The translations under genes were made by a program, and so were the position numbers. From NCBI GenBank assembly GCA_963787285.1, contig CAWBCM010000003.1:1-64000 (forward strand): 64,000 nucleotides of DNA, in the 5' to 3' direction. The DNA is from JAHEJN01 sp963787285 (GTDB lineage Bacteria > Actinomycetota > Acidimicrobiia > Acidimicrobiales > JAHEJN01). How positions within the stretch are numbered: position 1 is the first letter of the stretch; each line of letters begins with the position of its first letter. Shown in pieces: positions 46,420-54,483 of this stretch. The notes beneath the pieces are model-generated. The model did not search any database, was not told the DNA's origin, and saw only the letters and a list, made by a program, of their open reading frames with translations.

Positions 46420-47709
46420 ATGATCGCTGCCGATGAGAAGAAGATGCCCGGAAACCCACCCTCCACCGCCGCGCCGCGTCCACAGGCTCCAGCTCCGTGG
46501 AACCCTCTCGACCAGGCTCCGCCGAAGCACCATTCTGCGGCCAACTACCAGGCTGTCCCGGCGCCGGCCTCGTTGGCTCCCCTCGGCGATCCCCATGCTC
46601 CGACCCCCTCGGTGCCGGCCGCGTTCGCCCCCCAGCCGTTCCCGCCTGCGCCGGCCCCTCCGGCCCCGGTCCCCGAAGCCGCTGCGCCGGCAGCCGAAGC
46701 CCCTGCCCCCGCAGCGGCGCCGGCCGTCGACGAAGCCGCTGCCCACCCCGTGGCCCCTCCCGCCGCCGAAGCACCGGTCGCCGCCGTCGCCCCTCCCGCC
46801 GCCGAAGCACCGGTCGCCGCCGTGGCCCCTCCCACTGCCGAAGCACCGGTCGCCGCCCCTCCCGCCGTTCACCCCCCGGTGCCGGCAACGGCTCCCGCAG
46901 CGGCACCGTCGCCGGCACCCCGGTCGGCCCCACCCGGCACCATCGCCTCGCTGCTCAACCCCGCCCCGGCGCCCAAGAAGGAACAGGTCTTCCCCTCCGC
47001 CGGCAACGGTGCGGCCGCCGCTGCCCCTGCGGTGAAGTCGATGTCGGAGCAGATTGCTGCGTCGATTGCCGCCAGTCGAGCCGCCAAGCCGGCACCCGGC
47101 AAGACCAAGATGGCCGCCATCACCGCCAGCGGTCAGATCGCCGGCGGTGTCGACGCCCCCGAGGCCCGAGCCGCTGACGCCGAGGCCGGCGACGAGCCGA
47201 AGAAGCGCCGCGGCCTCCGCAAGACCAAGACCAAGACCAAGAAGCCAGCGGTGGCCGCCGCGCCGAACGTTCGGGCCGCCCCGGTCCGCGTCGCTGCCGC
47301 CCCCCGGAAGCCGACACCGCTGTCGCAGGTGCGCCCGCGGCCCGATGCCGAGACCAAGAAGGGCGCCAAGGGTGCCTTCTTCCTCACGACGCTCCTGCTG
47401 ATCGGTGCGGGCGTTGGCGGTCAGTACGCCGTGAACGAAGGCATCATCACGCCCCCGTGGGCCGAGCCTGCAGTGGCCGTCGACGACTGCGTTCTGGGGG
47501 CACAGACCCTCGGGTCGCTGGCCGCCGGCCAGGAGATCGACGTGGAACGGGTGGGCTGTGACCAACCGGGCGCCCAACTGGTGATCGCCTTGGTCGACAG
47601 CGAAGACCAGTGCCCCCTGGGCGTCGACGGCGTGGTGAGCACCGGCGAGAACCTCTTCTGTGTTGCCTCGGCCGATGAGGGCACCGACACCGCCGAGGCC
47701 GAGCAGTAG
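46420..47709 (+). CDS. Pro/Ala-rich single-pass membrane protein
   Basis: 429 residues with no recognised domain. Residues 1-190 are almost pure Pro/Ala/Val/Glu low complexity and include a tandem repeat AEAPVAAVAPPA. Residues 190-300 are basic (KPAPGKTKMAAITASGQI, KKRRGLRKTKTKTKKPAVAA). A single transmembrane helix near 320 (GAFFLTTLLLIGAGVGG) is followed by an outside domain of about 95 residues with four cysteines (VDDCVLG, VGCDQPG, DQCPLG, LFCVAS), probably disulfide-bonded. Likely topology is inside-Pro-rich, outside-Cys domain. A DUF4190-like surface or septal protein is conceivable. Function unknown. Confidence 0.75.
   Translation: MIAADEKKMPGNPPSTAAPRPQAPAPWNPLDQAPPKHHSAANYQAVPAPASLAPLGDPHAPTPSVPAAFAPQPFPPAPAPPAPVPEAAAPAAEAPAPAAAPAVDEAAAHPVAPPAAEAPVAAVAPPAAEAPVAAVAPPTAEAPVAAPPAVHPPVPATAPAAAPSPAPRSAPPGTIASLLNPAPAPKKEQVFPSAGNGAAAAAPAVKSMSEQIAASIAASRAAKPAPGKTKMAAITASGQIAGGVDAPEARAADAEAGDEPKKRRGLRKTKTKTKKPAVAAAPNVRAAPVRVAAAPRKPTPLSQVRPRPDAETKKGAKGAFFLTTLLLIGAGVGGQYAVNEGIITPPWAEPAVAVDDCVLGAQTLGSLAAGQEIDVERVGCDQPGAQLVIALVDSEDQCPLGVDGVVSTGENLFCVASADEGTDTAEAEQ
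46762..46863 (+). repeat. 36-bp tandem repeat within the Pro/Ala-rich protein gene
   Basis: Two near-identical 36-bp units (46762-46797 and 46798-46833, one difference C/G) and a third shortened copy of 30 bp (46834-46863) encode AEAPVAAVAPPA-type repeats. Such a direct repeat may change copy number by slippage. Confidence 0.8.
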
Positions 47710-47745
47710 GCCGAGCGTCGCCGTCCCACTCGATAGGGTCAGCCC

Positions 47746-48774
47746 GTGGACCCCATCACGCAGTTGCGCCGGGCGATCTACTACCTCGACCGCGAACTGG
47801 CTCCCGCCACCAAGGTGCGGGCCTTCCAGCGGGCCATCGAGGTGGTGAACGACGTCGGCCCGGCCGAGGTCGAACGACGAGTCGCGGCGGGCACGCTCAC
47901 CGAGCTGGCCGGCATCGGTGCGAGCACCGGCGCGGTGATCGCCGCCGCCGTCCGGGGTGAAGACGGCGACTACCTCCGAAAGCTCGACGAACGCTCCCGC
48001 ATCGAGATGCAGGCCGGAGTGGCGATCCGACAGGCGCTGCGCGGTGACTGCCACAGCCACACCGTGTGGTCCGACGGCGGGGCCACCGTGCGCGACATGG
48101 CGGTCGCCGCCCGAGCGCTCGGGCACGAGTACCTGGTGATCACCGACCACTCGCCCCGGCTCACGGTGGCCCACGGACTCTCCGAGGAGCGCTTGGCCGA
48201 CCAGCTCGACGAGATCGCCGACGTGAACGCCGCTCTGGCCGACGACCCCGAGAACGAGGGTTTCCGCGTGCTCACGGGCTGCGAGGTCGACATCCTGGTC
48301 GACGGCTCGCTCGATCTGCCCGACGACCTCCTCGCCCGACTCGACGTCGTGGTGGCCAGCGCGCACAGCAAACTCCGGCTCCCCGAACCCGAGATGACCC
48401 GCCGCATCGTCCTCGCCGTGGCCAATCCCCATGTCGACATCCTCGGACACTGCACCAATCGAAAGATCGTCGGCACCCCCCGGCCGCCGTCGGAGTTCGA
48501 CTCCGCCATGGTGTGGGCGGCCTGCGAGCGGTTCGACACCGCCGTCGAGATCAACTGCCGCCCCGAACGACTCGACCCGCCCGACGATCTCCTGGCCGAG
48601 CTGGCCGAATGGGACGTGAAGGTGGCCATCGACACCGACGCCCATGCGCCCGGCCAGCTCGAATGGCAGCCCTACGGATGCGAGAAGGCCGCCGCCGCCG
48701 GCATCGGAGCCGATCGCGTGGTCAACGCCCTGGGGGCCGACGACCTCCTGGCCTGGACCCATTCCCACCGCTGA
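47746..48774 (+). CDS. PHP-domain phosphoesterase with DNA-polymerase-X-like N-terminus
   Basis: 342 residues. Residues 1-90 resemble the helix-hairpin-helix/8-kDa domain of family X polymerases (LRRAIYYLDRELAPATKVRAFQRAIEVV, LTELAGIGASTGAVIAAAV). The PHP domain carries the metal ligands GDCHSHTVWSDGGATVRDMAVAARALGHEYLVITDHSP, LTGCEVDILVDGSLDL, VVASAHSKLR, PHVDILGHCTNR and IDTDAHAPGQLEW. PolX proteins have the same two modules plus a polymerase palm, which is absent here, so it may be a nuclease or histidinol-phosphatase-like hydrolase acting on DNA ends. Confidence 0.88.
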   Translation: MDPITQLRRAIYYLDRELAPATKVRAFQRAIEVVNDVGPAEVERRVAAGTLTELAGIGASTGAVIAAAVRGEDGDYLRKLDERSRIEMQAGVAIRQALRGDCHSHTVWSDGGATVRDMAVAARALGHEYLVITDHSPRLTVAHGLSEERLADQLDEIADVNAALADDPENEGFRVLTGCEVDILVDGSLDLPDDLLARLDVVVASAHSKLRLPEPEMTRRIVLAVANPHVDILGHCTNRKIVGTPRPPSEFDSAMVWAACERFDTAVEINCRPERLDPPDDLLAELAEWDVKVAIDTDAHAPGQLEWQPYGCEKAAAAGIGADRVVNALGADDLLAWTHSHR

Positions 48775-48829
48775 GGGGGGTGCGCCCACCCACCCAGTAC
48801 ACTTCAGCTTCGATTTCGTGGAGGTTGTC

Positions 48830-48919
48830 GTGTCGAAACGCACGCAGAAGAAGAAGAACAACGCACGCAAGAAGAAGGCCAACCATGGGCGCAAGCCCAA
48901 CATGGGGCGCAATTCCTGA
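48830..48919 (+). CDS. tiny ribosomal protein bL37-like
   Basis: 29 residues from GTG 48830, with ribosome binding site GGAGG five bases upstream: MSKRTQKKKNNARKKK then ANHGRKPNMGRNS. Mycobacterial bL37 is a 24-residue basic protein with the same KANHGKRPN core, so this is probably its homologue on the large subunit. It is too short for routine gene prediction. It lies between the PHP gene and purine nucleoside phosphorylase on the same strand. The extra C-terminal residues differ from the mycobacterial form. Confidence 0.82.
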   Translation: MSKRTQKKKNNARKKKANHGRKPNMGRNS

Positions 48920-48985
48920 CCTTGCGAGCGCACCGGTGCCCCCTTCCCGTCAGCACCGACGCCTGCCGTCTGCCACGCTGAGCAG

Positions 48986-49828
48986 ATGACCGACCCCACC
49001 GAGCCCCACCCCATCGTTGCCGCCGAACAAGCCGCTCACCGCCTCACCGACGCCCTCGGCGCCGCCCCCGACGTGGCGGTCGTGCTCGGATCGGGTTGGG
49101 CCGACGCCGTCTCACTGATCGGTGACGCCGTTTCGACGGTGTCCTACGAGGACCTCCCGGGATTCCCGTCACCCAGCGTGCCCGGCCACGGTGGGGCGCT
49201 GTCGCTCGTCGAGGTCGACTCGTCGAAGGTGCTGCTCATCCAGGGCCGGATCCACCTGTACGAGGGCCACGACCCCCACGTGGTCGTCCATCCCCTGCGC
49301 ACGGCCATACTCGCCGGCAGCAAGACCGTGATCATCACCAACGGTTGCGGAGGCATCAACCCCGCCTACGGCGTGGGCCAGTTGGTGTTGCTCCGTGACC
49401 ACCTCAACCTCACGGGCAAGTCACCGGTCGGTGGTCCGGCCGCCCCCGAGCCCTACCCCATTCGCTTCACCGATCTCACCGACGCCTACTCCCCGGCGCT
49501 GCGGGCCCTGGCCAGGCAGGTCGACCCCACCTTCGCCGAGGGCGTGTACGCCGGTCTCGGCGGACCGCACTACGAGACCCCGGCCGAGATCACCATGCTG
49601 CGCACCCTCGGTGCCGACCTGGTGGGCATGTCCACGGTGCTGGAGACCATCGCCGCCCGCCACCTCGGCGCCGAGGTCCTCGGCATGTCACTGGTCACCA
49701 ACGCGGCGGCGGGGATGAGCGGCGAGGCGCTGAGCCACGACGAGGTCGTCGAGGCCGGACGGGTCGCACGCACGTCGGTCGGCGAGCGACTGCACGGCAT
49801 CCTGACCAAGATCGCCGCCCGGAGCTGA
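48986..49828 (+). CDS. purine-nucleoside phosphorylase
   Basis: 280 residues. Class II (trimeric) PNP: VAVVLGSGWADAVSLIG, phosphate-binding FPSPSVPGHGG and GRIHLYEGHDPHVVVHPLR, base-binding VIITNGCGGINPAYGVGQLVLLRDHLNLTG, and GLGGPHYETPAEITMLRTLGADLVGMSTVLETIAARHLG plus MSLVTNAAAG. It splits inosine and guanosine to base and ribose-1-phosphate. The nucleoside importer at 50303-55734 is nearby on the other strand. Confidence 0.95.
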   Translation: MTDPTEPHPIVAAEQAAHRLTDALGAAPDVAVVLGSGWADAVSLIGDAVSTVSYEDLPGFPSPSVPGHGGALSLVEVDSSKVLLIQGRIHLYEGHDPHVVVHPLRTAILAGSKTVIITNGCGGINPAYGVGQLVLLRDHLNLTGKSPVGGPAAPEPYPIRFTDLTDAYSPALRALARQVDPTFAEGVYAGLGGPHYETPAEITMLRTLGADLVGMSTVLETIAARHLGAEVLGMSLVTNAAAGMSGEALSHDEVVEAGRVARTSVGERLHGILTKIAARS

Positions 49829-49857
49829 GCCGGCGAGCTCGCGGCCGGTGATGCCCG

Positions 49858-50256
49858 TCAGTCCACCGGGCGGTGGGTCGCCACCGTGATGTCGAGACCG
49901 CCTCGCACGTGCTGGTGCAGCCGGACCTCGACCGAGTCGGCGTGTTCGCCGAGCACCGCCGCGACGTCGTCGGCGATGGAGTTGGCCAGATCCTCGGCCA
50001 GGATCTGTTCGCGGTCCCACGTGGCGAGATAGAGCTTCAACGACTTCGATTCGAGCGTCGCCCTGGCGACTATCGAGATCTCGGCGTCATAGAGGTCCCT
50101 CTGCCCCGTGACCGGGCACAGCGCGAGGAGCTCGGAGGTGCGGAACGTGATCTCCACTGCCGCCGGAGTGTCGAGCGCGATGATCTCGAGGTTTCGTGAG
50201 GCCGGGAGGGGGCCGGCACCCAGCGCGCTCAGGCCCGATGTGTCGCTTCGCCGCAT
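49858..50256 (-). CDS. queF: NADPH-dependent 7-cyano-7-deazaguanine reductase (QueF)
   Basis: 132 residues from ATG 50256, the short type I form. Catalytic Cys in SELLALCPVTGQRDLYDAEISIVA, and the QueF signature ESKSLKLYLATWDREQ with helical LAEDLANSIADDVA following. It reduces preQ0 to preQ1 for queuosine in tRNA. No other queuosine gene is seen in the window. The reading frame extends upstream, but those residues are not conserved. Confidence 0.92.
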   Translation of the reverse strand: MRRSDTSGLSALGAGPLPASRNLEIIALDTPAAVEITFRTSELLALCPVTGQRDLYDAEISIVARATLESKSLKLYLATWDREQILAEDLANSIADDVAAVLGEHADSVEVRLHQHVRGGLDITVATHRPVD

Positions 50257-50302
50257 GAGACCGCACTGTAGTCCCCACGCGTCGACCCGCCGATCGACGC
50301 GA

Positions 50303-51613
50303 TCACTTCGATGGGCTGTACGGCTGCCCTTCTGCGGCCGGTGCGATCGATCGACCGAGCGCACCGGCGACCACCACCAGGGTCACGAGGAAGGGCATGC
50401 TCTGGAAGAACTCGCTCGGGATGCCGAAGCCACTGATCTCCACGTCGAGGAACTGCAGGCGTGAGCCCAGCGCCCGCGCGAAGCCGAAGAGCAGGGCGCC
50501 CGCGAAAGCGCCCCACGGCGTCCACTTGCCGAAGATCATGGCGGCGAGAGCGATGAAGCCGGCGGCATTGGTCATGTTGTCCTCGAAACCCGACTGGGAC
50601 TCCATGGAGAACCACGCGCCGGCCAGGCCGGCGATGAATCCGCCGAGCACGACGGAGCGATACCGCGTCTTGATGACGTCGATACCCAGTGTCTCGGCGG
50701 CATGCGGGTCCTCACCACACGATCGGACTCGCAGCCCCCACGCGGTGCGGAACATCACCAGCCACGTCAGGAACACCACCGCGAACATCATGTAGTGGAT
50801 GGGCTTGCCCCGGAACAGCGTCTCGCCCAGGATCGGGATGTTCTCGAGCAACGGGAAGCCGAACTCGGCCGTCGAGATTCCCTTGCTGCTGCCCGAGGGA
50901 ACGATGACTTCCGAACGCAGGAAGCCGGTGAGTCCCAGCGCGAAGAGGTTGATCACCACGCCCGCAACGATCTGATTGATCTGATACCGGATCGCCAGCA
51001 CGGCCAGCAGGAGCGCGAGGGCGCCGCCGGTGAGCACGGCAACGAGGATCGCAAACCACAACCATCCGGTGCTGCTCGCGTCGCCCAGTGTGGCGAACAC
51101 CATGAAGCCCACCCCTGCGGATCCCAACATCGTGCCCTCGATGCCGATGTTGATGATTCCGGATCGCTCCGACCACAGTCCGGTCATCGCACCCAGCGCG
51201 ATCGGCGTGGAGAGCACGAGTGATTCGTCGAGCAGATTGGTCACGTTGGTGGCCGGGGCGGCCGAGAGGCCGAGCGCGACCACGAGGATCAACGGAACGG
51301 TGGCCGCCGCCGCCAGGATCTGGGCCGCCCGCCCCCAGCGGTCGAGTCGTTCCGGCAGCAGCGACGAGGCCGCGGCCAGCAGGTAGATGACGCCGATGAT
51401 GACCACCGCGGTGGGCGGGTCGAAGCTGTAGTTCAGCGGATCGGGCGGCGGCTCGAACGCAAAGGTTCGAGTGTCGCCGGTGATGTTCGGCGCCACCAGG
51501 GCGATGAGCGCGACACCCGCGAGGCCGAACGCGAACCCCGTGACCTGACGTCGCCCCAGCCGACGTGACTCGGTTCGCTGCTCGTCGGCGAGATCGATGG
51601 CCTGTGCACTCAT
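50303..51613 (-). CDS. nucleoside-type ABC transporter permease (BMP family, second)
   Basis: 436 residues from ATG 51613. About ten hydrophobic segments and the BPD-transp-2 signature SERSGIINIGIEGTMLGSAGVGFMVF, INQIVAGVVINLFALGLTGFLRS, GLRVRSCGEDPHAAETLGIDV and FIALAAMIFGKWTPWGAFAGALLFGFARAL. Partner of the permease ending at 51616. Matches permeases of the BMP-dependent purine nucleoside importers (YufQ/NupQ). Confidence 0.9.
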   Translation of the reverse strand: MSAQAIDLADEQRTESRRLGRRQVTGFAFGLAGVALIALVAPNITGDTRTFAFEPPPDPLNYSFDPPTAVVIIGVIYLLAAASSLLPERLDRWGRAAQILAAAATVPLILVVALGLSAAPATNVTNLLDESLVLSTPIALGAMTGLWSERSGIINIGIEGTMLGSAGVGFMVFATLGDASSTGWLWFAILVAVLTGGALALLLAVLAIRYQINQIVAGVVINLFALGLTGFLRSEVIVPSGSSKGISTAEFGFPLLENIPILGETLFRGKPIHYMMFAVVFLTWLVMFRTAWGLRVRSCGEDPHAAETLGIDVIKTRYRSVVLGGFIAGLAGAWFSMESQSGFEDNMTNAAGFIALAAMIFGKWTPWGAFAGALLFGFARALGSRLQFLDVEISGFGIPSEFFQSMPFLVTLVVVAGALGRSIAPAAEGQPYSPSK

Positions 51614-51615
51614 GA

Positions 51616-52764
51616 TCAGGCCCACCCCGTGCTCGTGGCCTGGATGTGGCTTCCGGCCTCACCGCGGACACGGAACAGATAGCGGACGATCGCGTCGGCC
51701 GCCACGAACAACAGCACCATGGATTGGATGATGCGGACGACGTCGATGGAGACGTCGGCTTCTTGTTGCATGAGCGGCGCGCCCGACAACAGCGAACCCC
51801 ACAACAACGACGATGCGATGATGCCGACGGGGTTGGCCCTGGCCAGAAGGGCCACGGCGATTCCGTCGAACCCGATGAAGGCGAACGTGCCGGGCTGGAA
51901 CACCTGGTTGGTGCCCGACACCTCGGACGCGGCGGCGATGCCCGCACACGCCCCGGAAATCGCCATTGCCAGGATGATGATGCGATTGACGCTGATGCCG
52001 GCGTACAAGGAGGCATGAGGGTTGGCGCCGACCGTGTTCACCTCGAACCCGAACGTCGTTCGCTTCAACACGAACGCCATGAGCAGGCACACGCCGATCA
52101 TGACGAACAGTCCCCAGTGGAGCGGGGGTTGCGACTCGATGATCGTCGGCAGGATCGCGGTGTCGGAGATGGCGTCGGTTCGGGGCACCGACGCCGTCGG
52201 ATCGCGCAGGATCAACGGATCGCGGGAGTTCACCATCCAGCGAACCAGGAACAGGGCGATGCTGTTCAACATGATGGTGCTGATGACCTCGTGCGCACCG
52301 GTCTTGGCGCGAAGGATGCCCGGCACCCAACCCCACACGAAGCCACCGACGGCACCGGCGAGCAGGATGACGGGCACCGCGACGACGCCGGGGGCGTCGG
52401 TCATCCAGGCCCAGGTGCCGACCCACGCTGCGGTGATGCCGCCCACCAGCAACTGACCCTCGGCCCCGATGTTGAAGAGGCCGGCTCGGAAGGCGAAGGC
52501 CAGCGCCAGGGCCGAACCCATGAACGGGACCGAGCGGGCGATCGACCCCGCGATGTTGTCCTTGCTTCCGAACATGCCGTCGATCAGCGCCCAGTACGCC
52601 TTGAAGGGGTTCACGCCGATGAGGGCAATGAGCACACCGCCGACGATGAACGACAGCAGCACCGCGTAGAGGGGGACGAGAACGGATTGCAGATCGAGGG
52701 CCTGTTGGACCTTCAGTCGGAAGCTGGAAGGCTCGACTTCGCGTTGGTCGGCTCCCATGCTCAT
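51616..52764 (-). CDS. nucleoside-type ABC transporter permease (BMP family, first)
   Basis: 382 residues. FRAGLFNIGAEGQLLVGGITAAWVG, VWGWVPGILRAKTGAHEVISTIMLNSIALFLVRWMVN, GFEVNTVGANPHASLYAGIS and GFDGIAVALLARANPVGIIASSLLWG are the BPD-transp-2 (YufP/NupP) features. It has eight to ten membrane segments. Its start overlaps the end of the ATPase gene (52761-52764), and 2 bp separate it from the second permease. Confidence 0.9.
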   Translation of the reverse strand: MSMGADQREVEPSSFRLKVQQALDLQSVLVPLYAVLLSFIVGGVLIALIGVNPFKAYWALIDGMFGSKDNIAGSIARSVPFMGSALALAFAFRAGLFNIGAEGQLLVGGITAAWVGTWAWMTDAPGVVAVPVILLAGAVGGFVWGWVPGILRAKTGAHEVISTIMLNSIALFLVRWMVNSRDPLILRDPTASVPRTDAISDTAILPTIIESQPPLHWGLFVMIGVCLLMAFVLKRTTFGFEVNTVGANPHASLYAGISVNRIIILAMAISGACAGIAAASEVSGTNQVFQPGTFAFIGFDGIAVALLARANPVGIIASSLLWGSLLSGAPLMQQEADVSIDVVRIIQSMVLLFVAADAIVRYLFRVRGEAGSHIQATSTGWA

Positions 52765-54311
52765 GACCGGACCTCCTCGCTCTCGGGGACGGCGCCGGTG
52801 GCCATCATGTAGCCGAGCCCCTCACGGGTCGCGTCGGGCGCATCGAAGGTGCCGACGAGGCGGCCACGATAGAGCACGCCGATCCGGTCCGACAGCGAAA
52901 GGATCTCGTCGAGCTCGGCCGAGACCAGCAGTACGCCGACACCTTTGTCGCGCAGGGCGATGATCTGATTGTGGATGAACTCGATGGATCCGACGTCGAG
53001 TCCTCTGGTGGGCTGGGCAACGATCAACGCCTTCACGTCGCCGGTGAGCTCCCTGGCGACGATCACCTTCTGCTGGTTGCCGCCCGACAGATTGTCGACG
53101 GCGACATGGATGCTCGGCGTACGGACGTCGAACTGCTCGATCAACTGCTCGGCCTCCTCGTCGATCGCCTTGGTGTTGCGCACCCACCGTTGGGTGAACG
53201 GTGCCTGGTAGTACCGATTGAGCACCAGGTTGTCGGCGATCGAGTAGGAGCCCACCACGCCGTGTTTGTTCCGATCTTCGGGGATGTGCCCCGTGCCCAG
53301 CTCGGTGATCTGCCGCGGGCTCATCTTGGTCGCATCCCGACCCAGGATCTCGACCGTGCCCGCAGCCTTCGGACGCATTCCGGTGAGGGCCTCGACAAGC
53401 TCGCGCTGACCGTTGCCCTCGACGCCGGCGACGCCGAAGATCTCCCCTGCACGCACTTCGGCCGACAGGCCGTCGACGGTGCGGACACCGCGAACGTCGT
53501 CGACCCCCAGCCCCTTGATGCGAATCACCGGGTCGCCGGGGTGGGCGTCGCCCTTCTCGACCTGGAACACCACCTCACGACCGACCATGAGGTTGGCCAG
53601 CGACTGCTGCGTGGCCGTCTTCGGATCGGCGGTGCCGGCGACCCGGCCGTTGCGCAACACCGTGATGCGATCGGCGACGGCCAACACCTCACGCAGCTTG
53701 TGGGTGATGAAGATGATCGACTTTCCCTGGTCGACGAGGCTGCGAACGACGGCGAAGAAGTCGTCGACCTCACCCGGTGTGAGCACCGCAGTCGGTTCGT
53801 CGAGGATGAGGATCTCGGCTTCCCGGAACAGTGCTTTGATCAGCTCCACTCGTTGCTGCTCGCCCACCGACAGGTCGCCCACCTTCGCATCGGGGTCGAC
53901 CATCAGGCCGTACTGCTCCTCGAGTGCGCGGATTCGCTTGCGAGCGTCGTCGAGATCGAGGAAGGGCCCCCTGACGAGCTCGTTGCCCAGGATGACGTTC
54001 TCGGCCACGGTGAACACCGGTATCAACTGGAAGTGCTGGTGCACCATGCCGATGCCGGCGGAGATCGCGTCGCCGACCCCGGAGAACTGCGTCTGCTCAC
54101 CGCGGACTCGGATGCTGCCGGCGTCGGGCTGGTAGAGGCCGAACACACAGTTCACCAGTGTGCTCTTGCCGGCCCCGTTCTCGCCGAGCAGGCAGTGGAT
54201 CTCCCCTTGGTTGAGAATGAGGTCGACGTCCTCGTTGGCAATGACGCCGGGGAAGGTCTTGGTGACTCCTCGGACCTCCAACACCGGAGTGCCGTTCGCA
54301 CTGACCGCCAT
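52761..54311 (-). CDS. nucleoside-type ABC transporter ATP-binding protein (two ABC domains)
   Basis: 516 residues from ATG 54311 (AAGGAG upstream). The first ABC domain has Walker A LLGENGAGKSTLVNCVFG, Q-loop MVHQHFQLIPVFTVAENVILG, signature LSVGEQQRVELIKAL and Walker B ILILDEPTAVLTPGE. The second has a degenerate Walker A (VAGVEGNGQRELVEALTG), signature LSGGNQQKVIVARELTG and Walker B ALIVAQPTRGLDVGS. This is the Yuf/Nup and sugar-type duplicated architecture. It energises the two permeases. Confidence 0.92.
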   Translation of the reverse strand: MAVSANGTPVLEVRGVTKTFPGVIANEDVDLILNQGEIHCLLGENGAGKSTLVNCVFGLYQPDAGSIRVRGEQTQFSGVGDAISAGIGMVHQHFQLIPVFTVAENVILGNELVRGPFLDLDDARKRIRALEEQYGLMVDPDAKVGDLSVGEQQRVELIKALFREAEILILDEPTAVLTPGEVDDFFAVVRSLVDQGKSIIFITHKLREVLAVADRITVLRNGRVAGTADPKTATQQSLANLMVGREVVFQVEKGDAHPGDPVIRIKGLGVDDVRGVRTVDGLSAEVRAGEIFGVAGVEGNGQRELVEALTGMRPKAAGTVEILGRDATKMSPRQITELGTGHIPEDRNKHGVVGSYSIADNLVLNRYYQAPFTQRWVRNTKAIDEEAEQLIEQFDVRTPSIHVAVDNLSGGNQQKVIVARELTGDVKALIVAQPTRGLDVGSIEFIHNQIIALRDKGVGVLLVSAELDEILSLSDRIGVLYRGRLVGTFDAPDATREGLGYMMATGAVPESEEVRS

Positions 54312-54390
54312 CACGCTCCTTTGCCGCTGCCGACCGACGCCCGACAATACGACGGATCGTCCGACGGGTCGAACCGAGGGGCGGACGCGG

Positions 54391-54424
54391 GAGAGCCCGA
54401 CACCCGGGAGGGTGTCGGGCTCTC
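54391..54424 (-). terminator. intra-operon attenuator between BMP lipoprotein and ABC ATPase
   Basis: A perfect 14-bp stem (GAGAGCCCGACACC at 54391-54404, GGTGTCGGGCTCTC at 54411-54424) with a six-base loop, 60 bp after the lipoprotein stop and 80 bp before the ATPase. Same layout as the phnD-phnC hairpin, probably lowering the downstream genes relative to the binding protein. Confidence 0.72.
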
Positions 54425-54483
54425 GTTCGCGAGTTGGGTGAACGGGTGGCGGCTCAGGCCCTCACCGGCTCACGATGAACCCG

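Noticed and set aside
46189..49014. Minus-strand open frame of about 940 codons, Gly/Arg rich
   Set aside because: Mirror image of the Pro/Ala-rich gene and the PHP gene, which have clear features. The glycine runs are the complement of the Pro/Ala codons.
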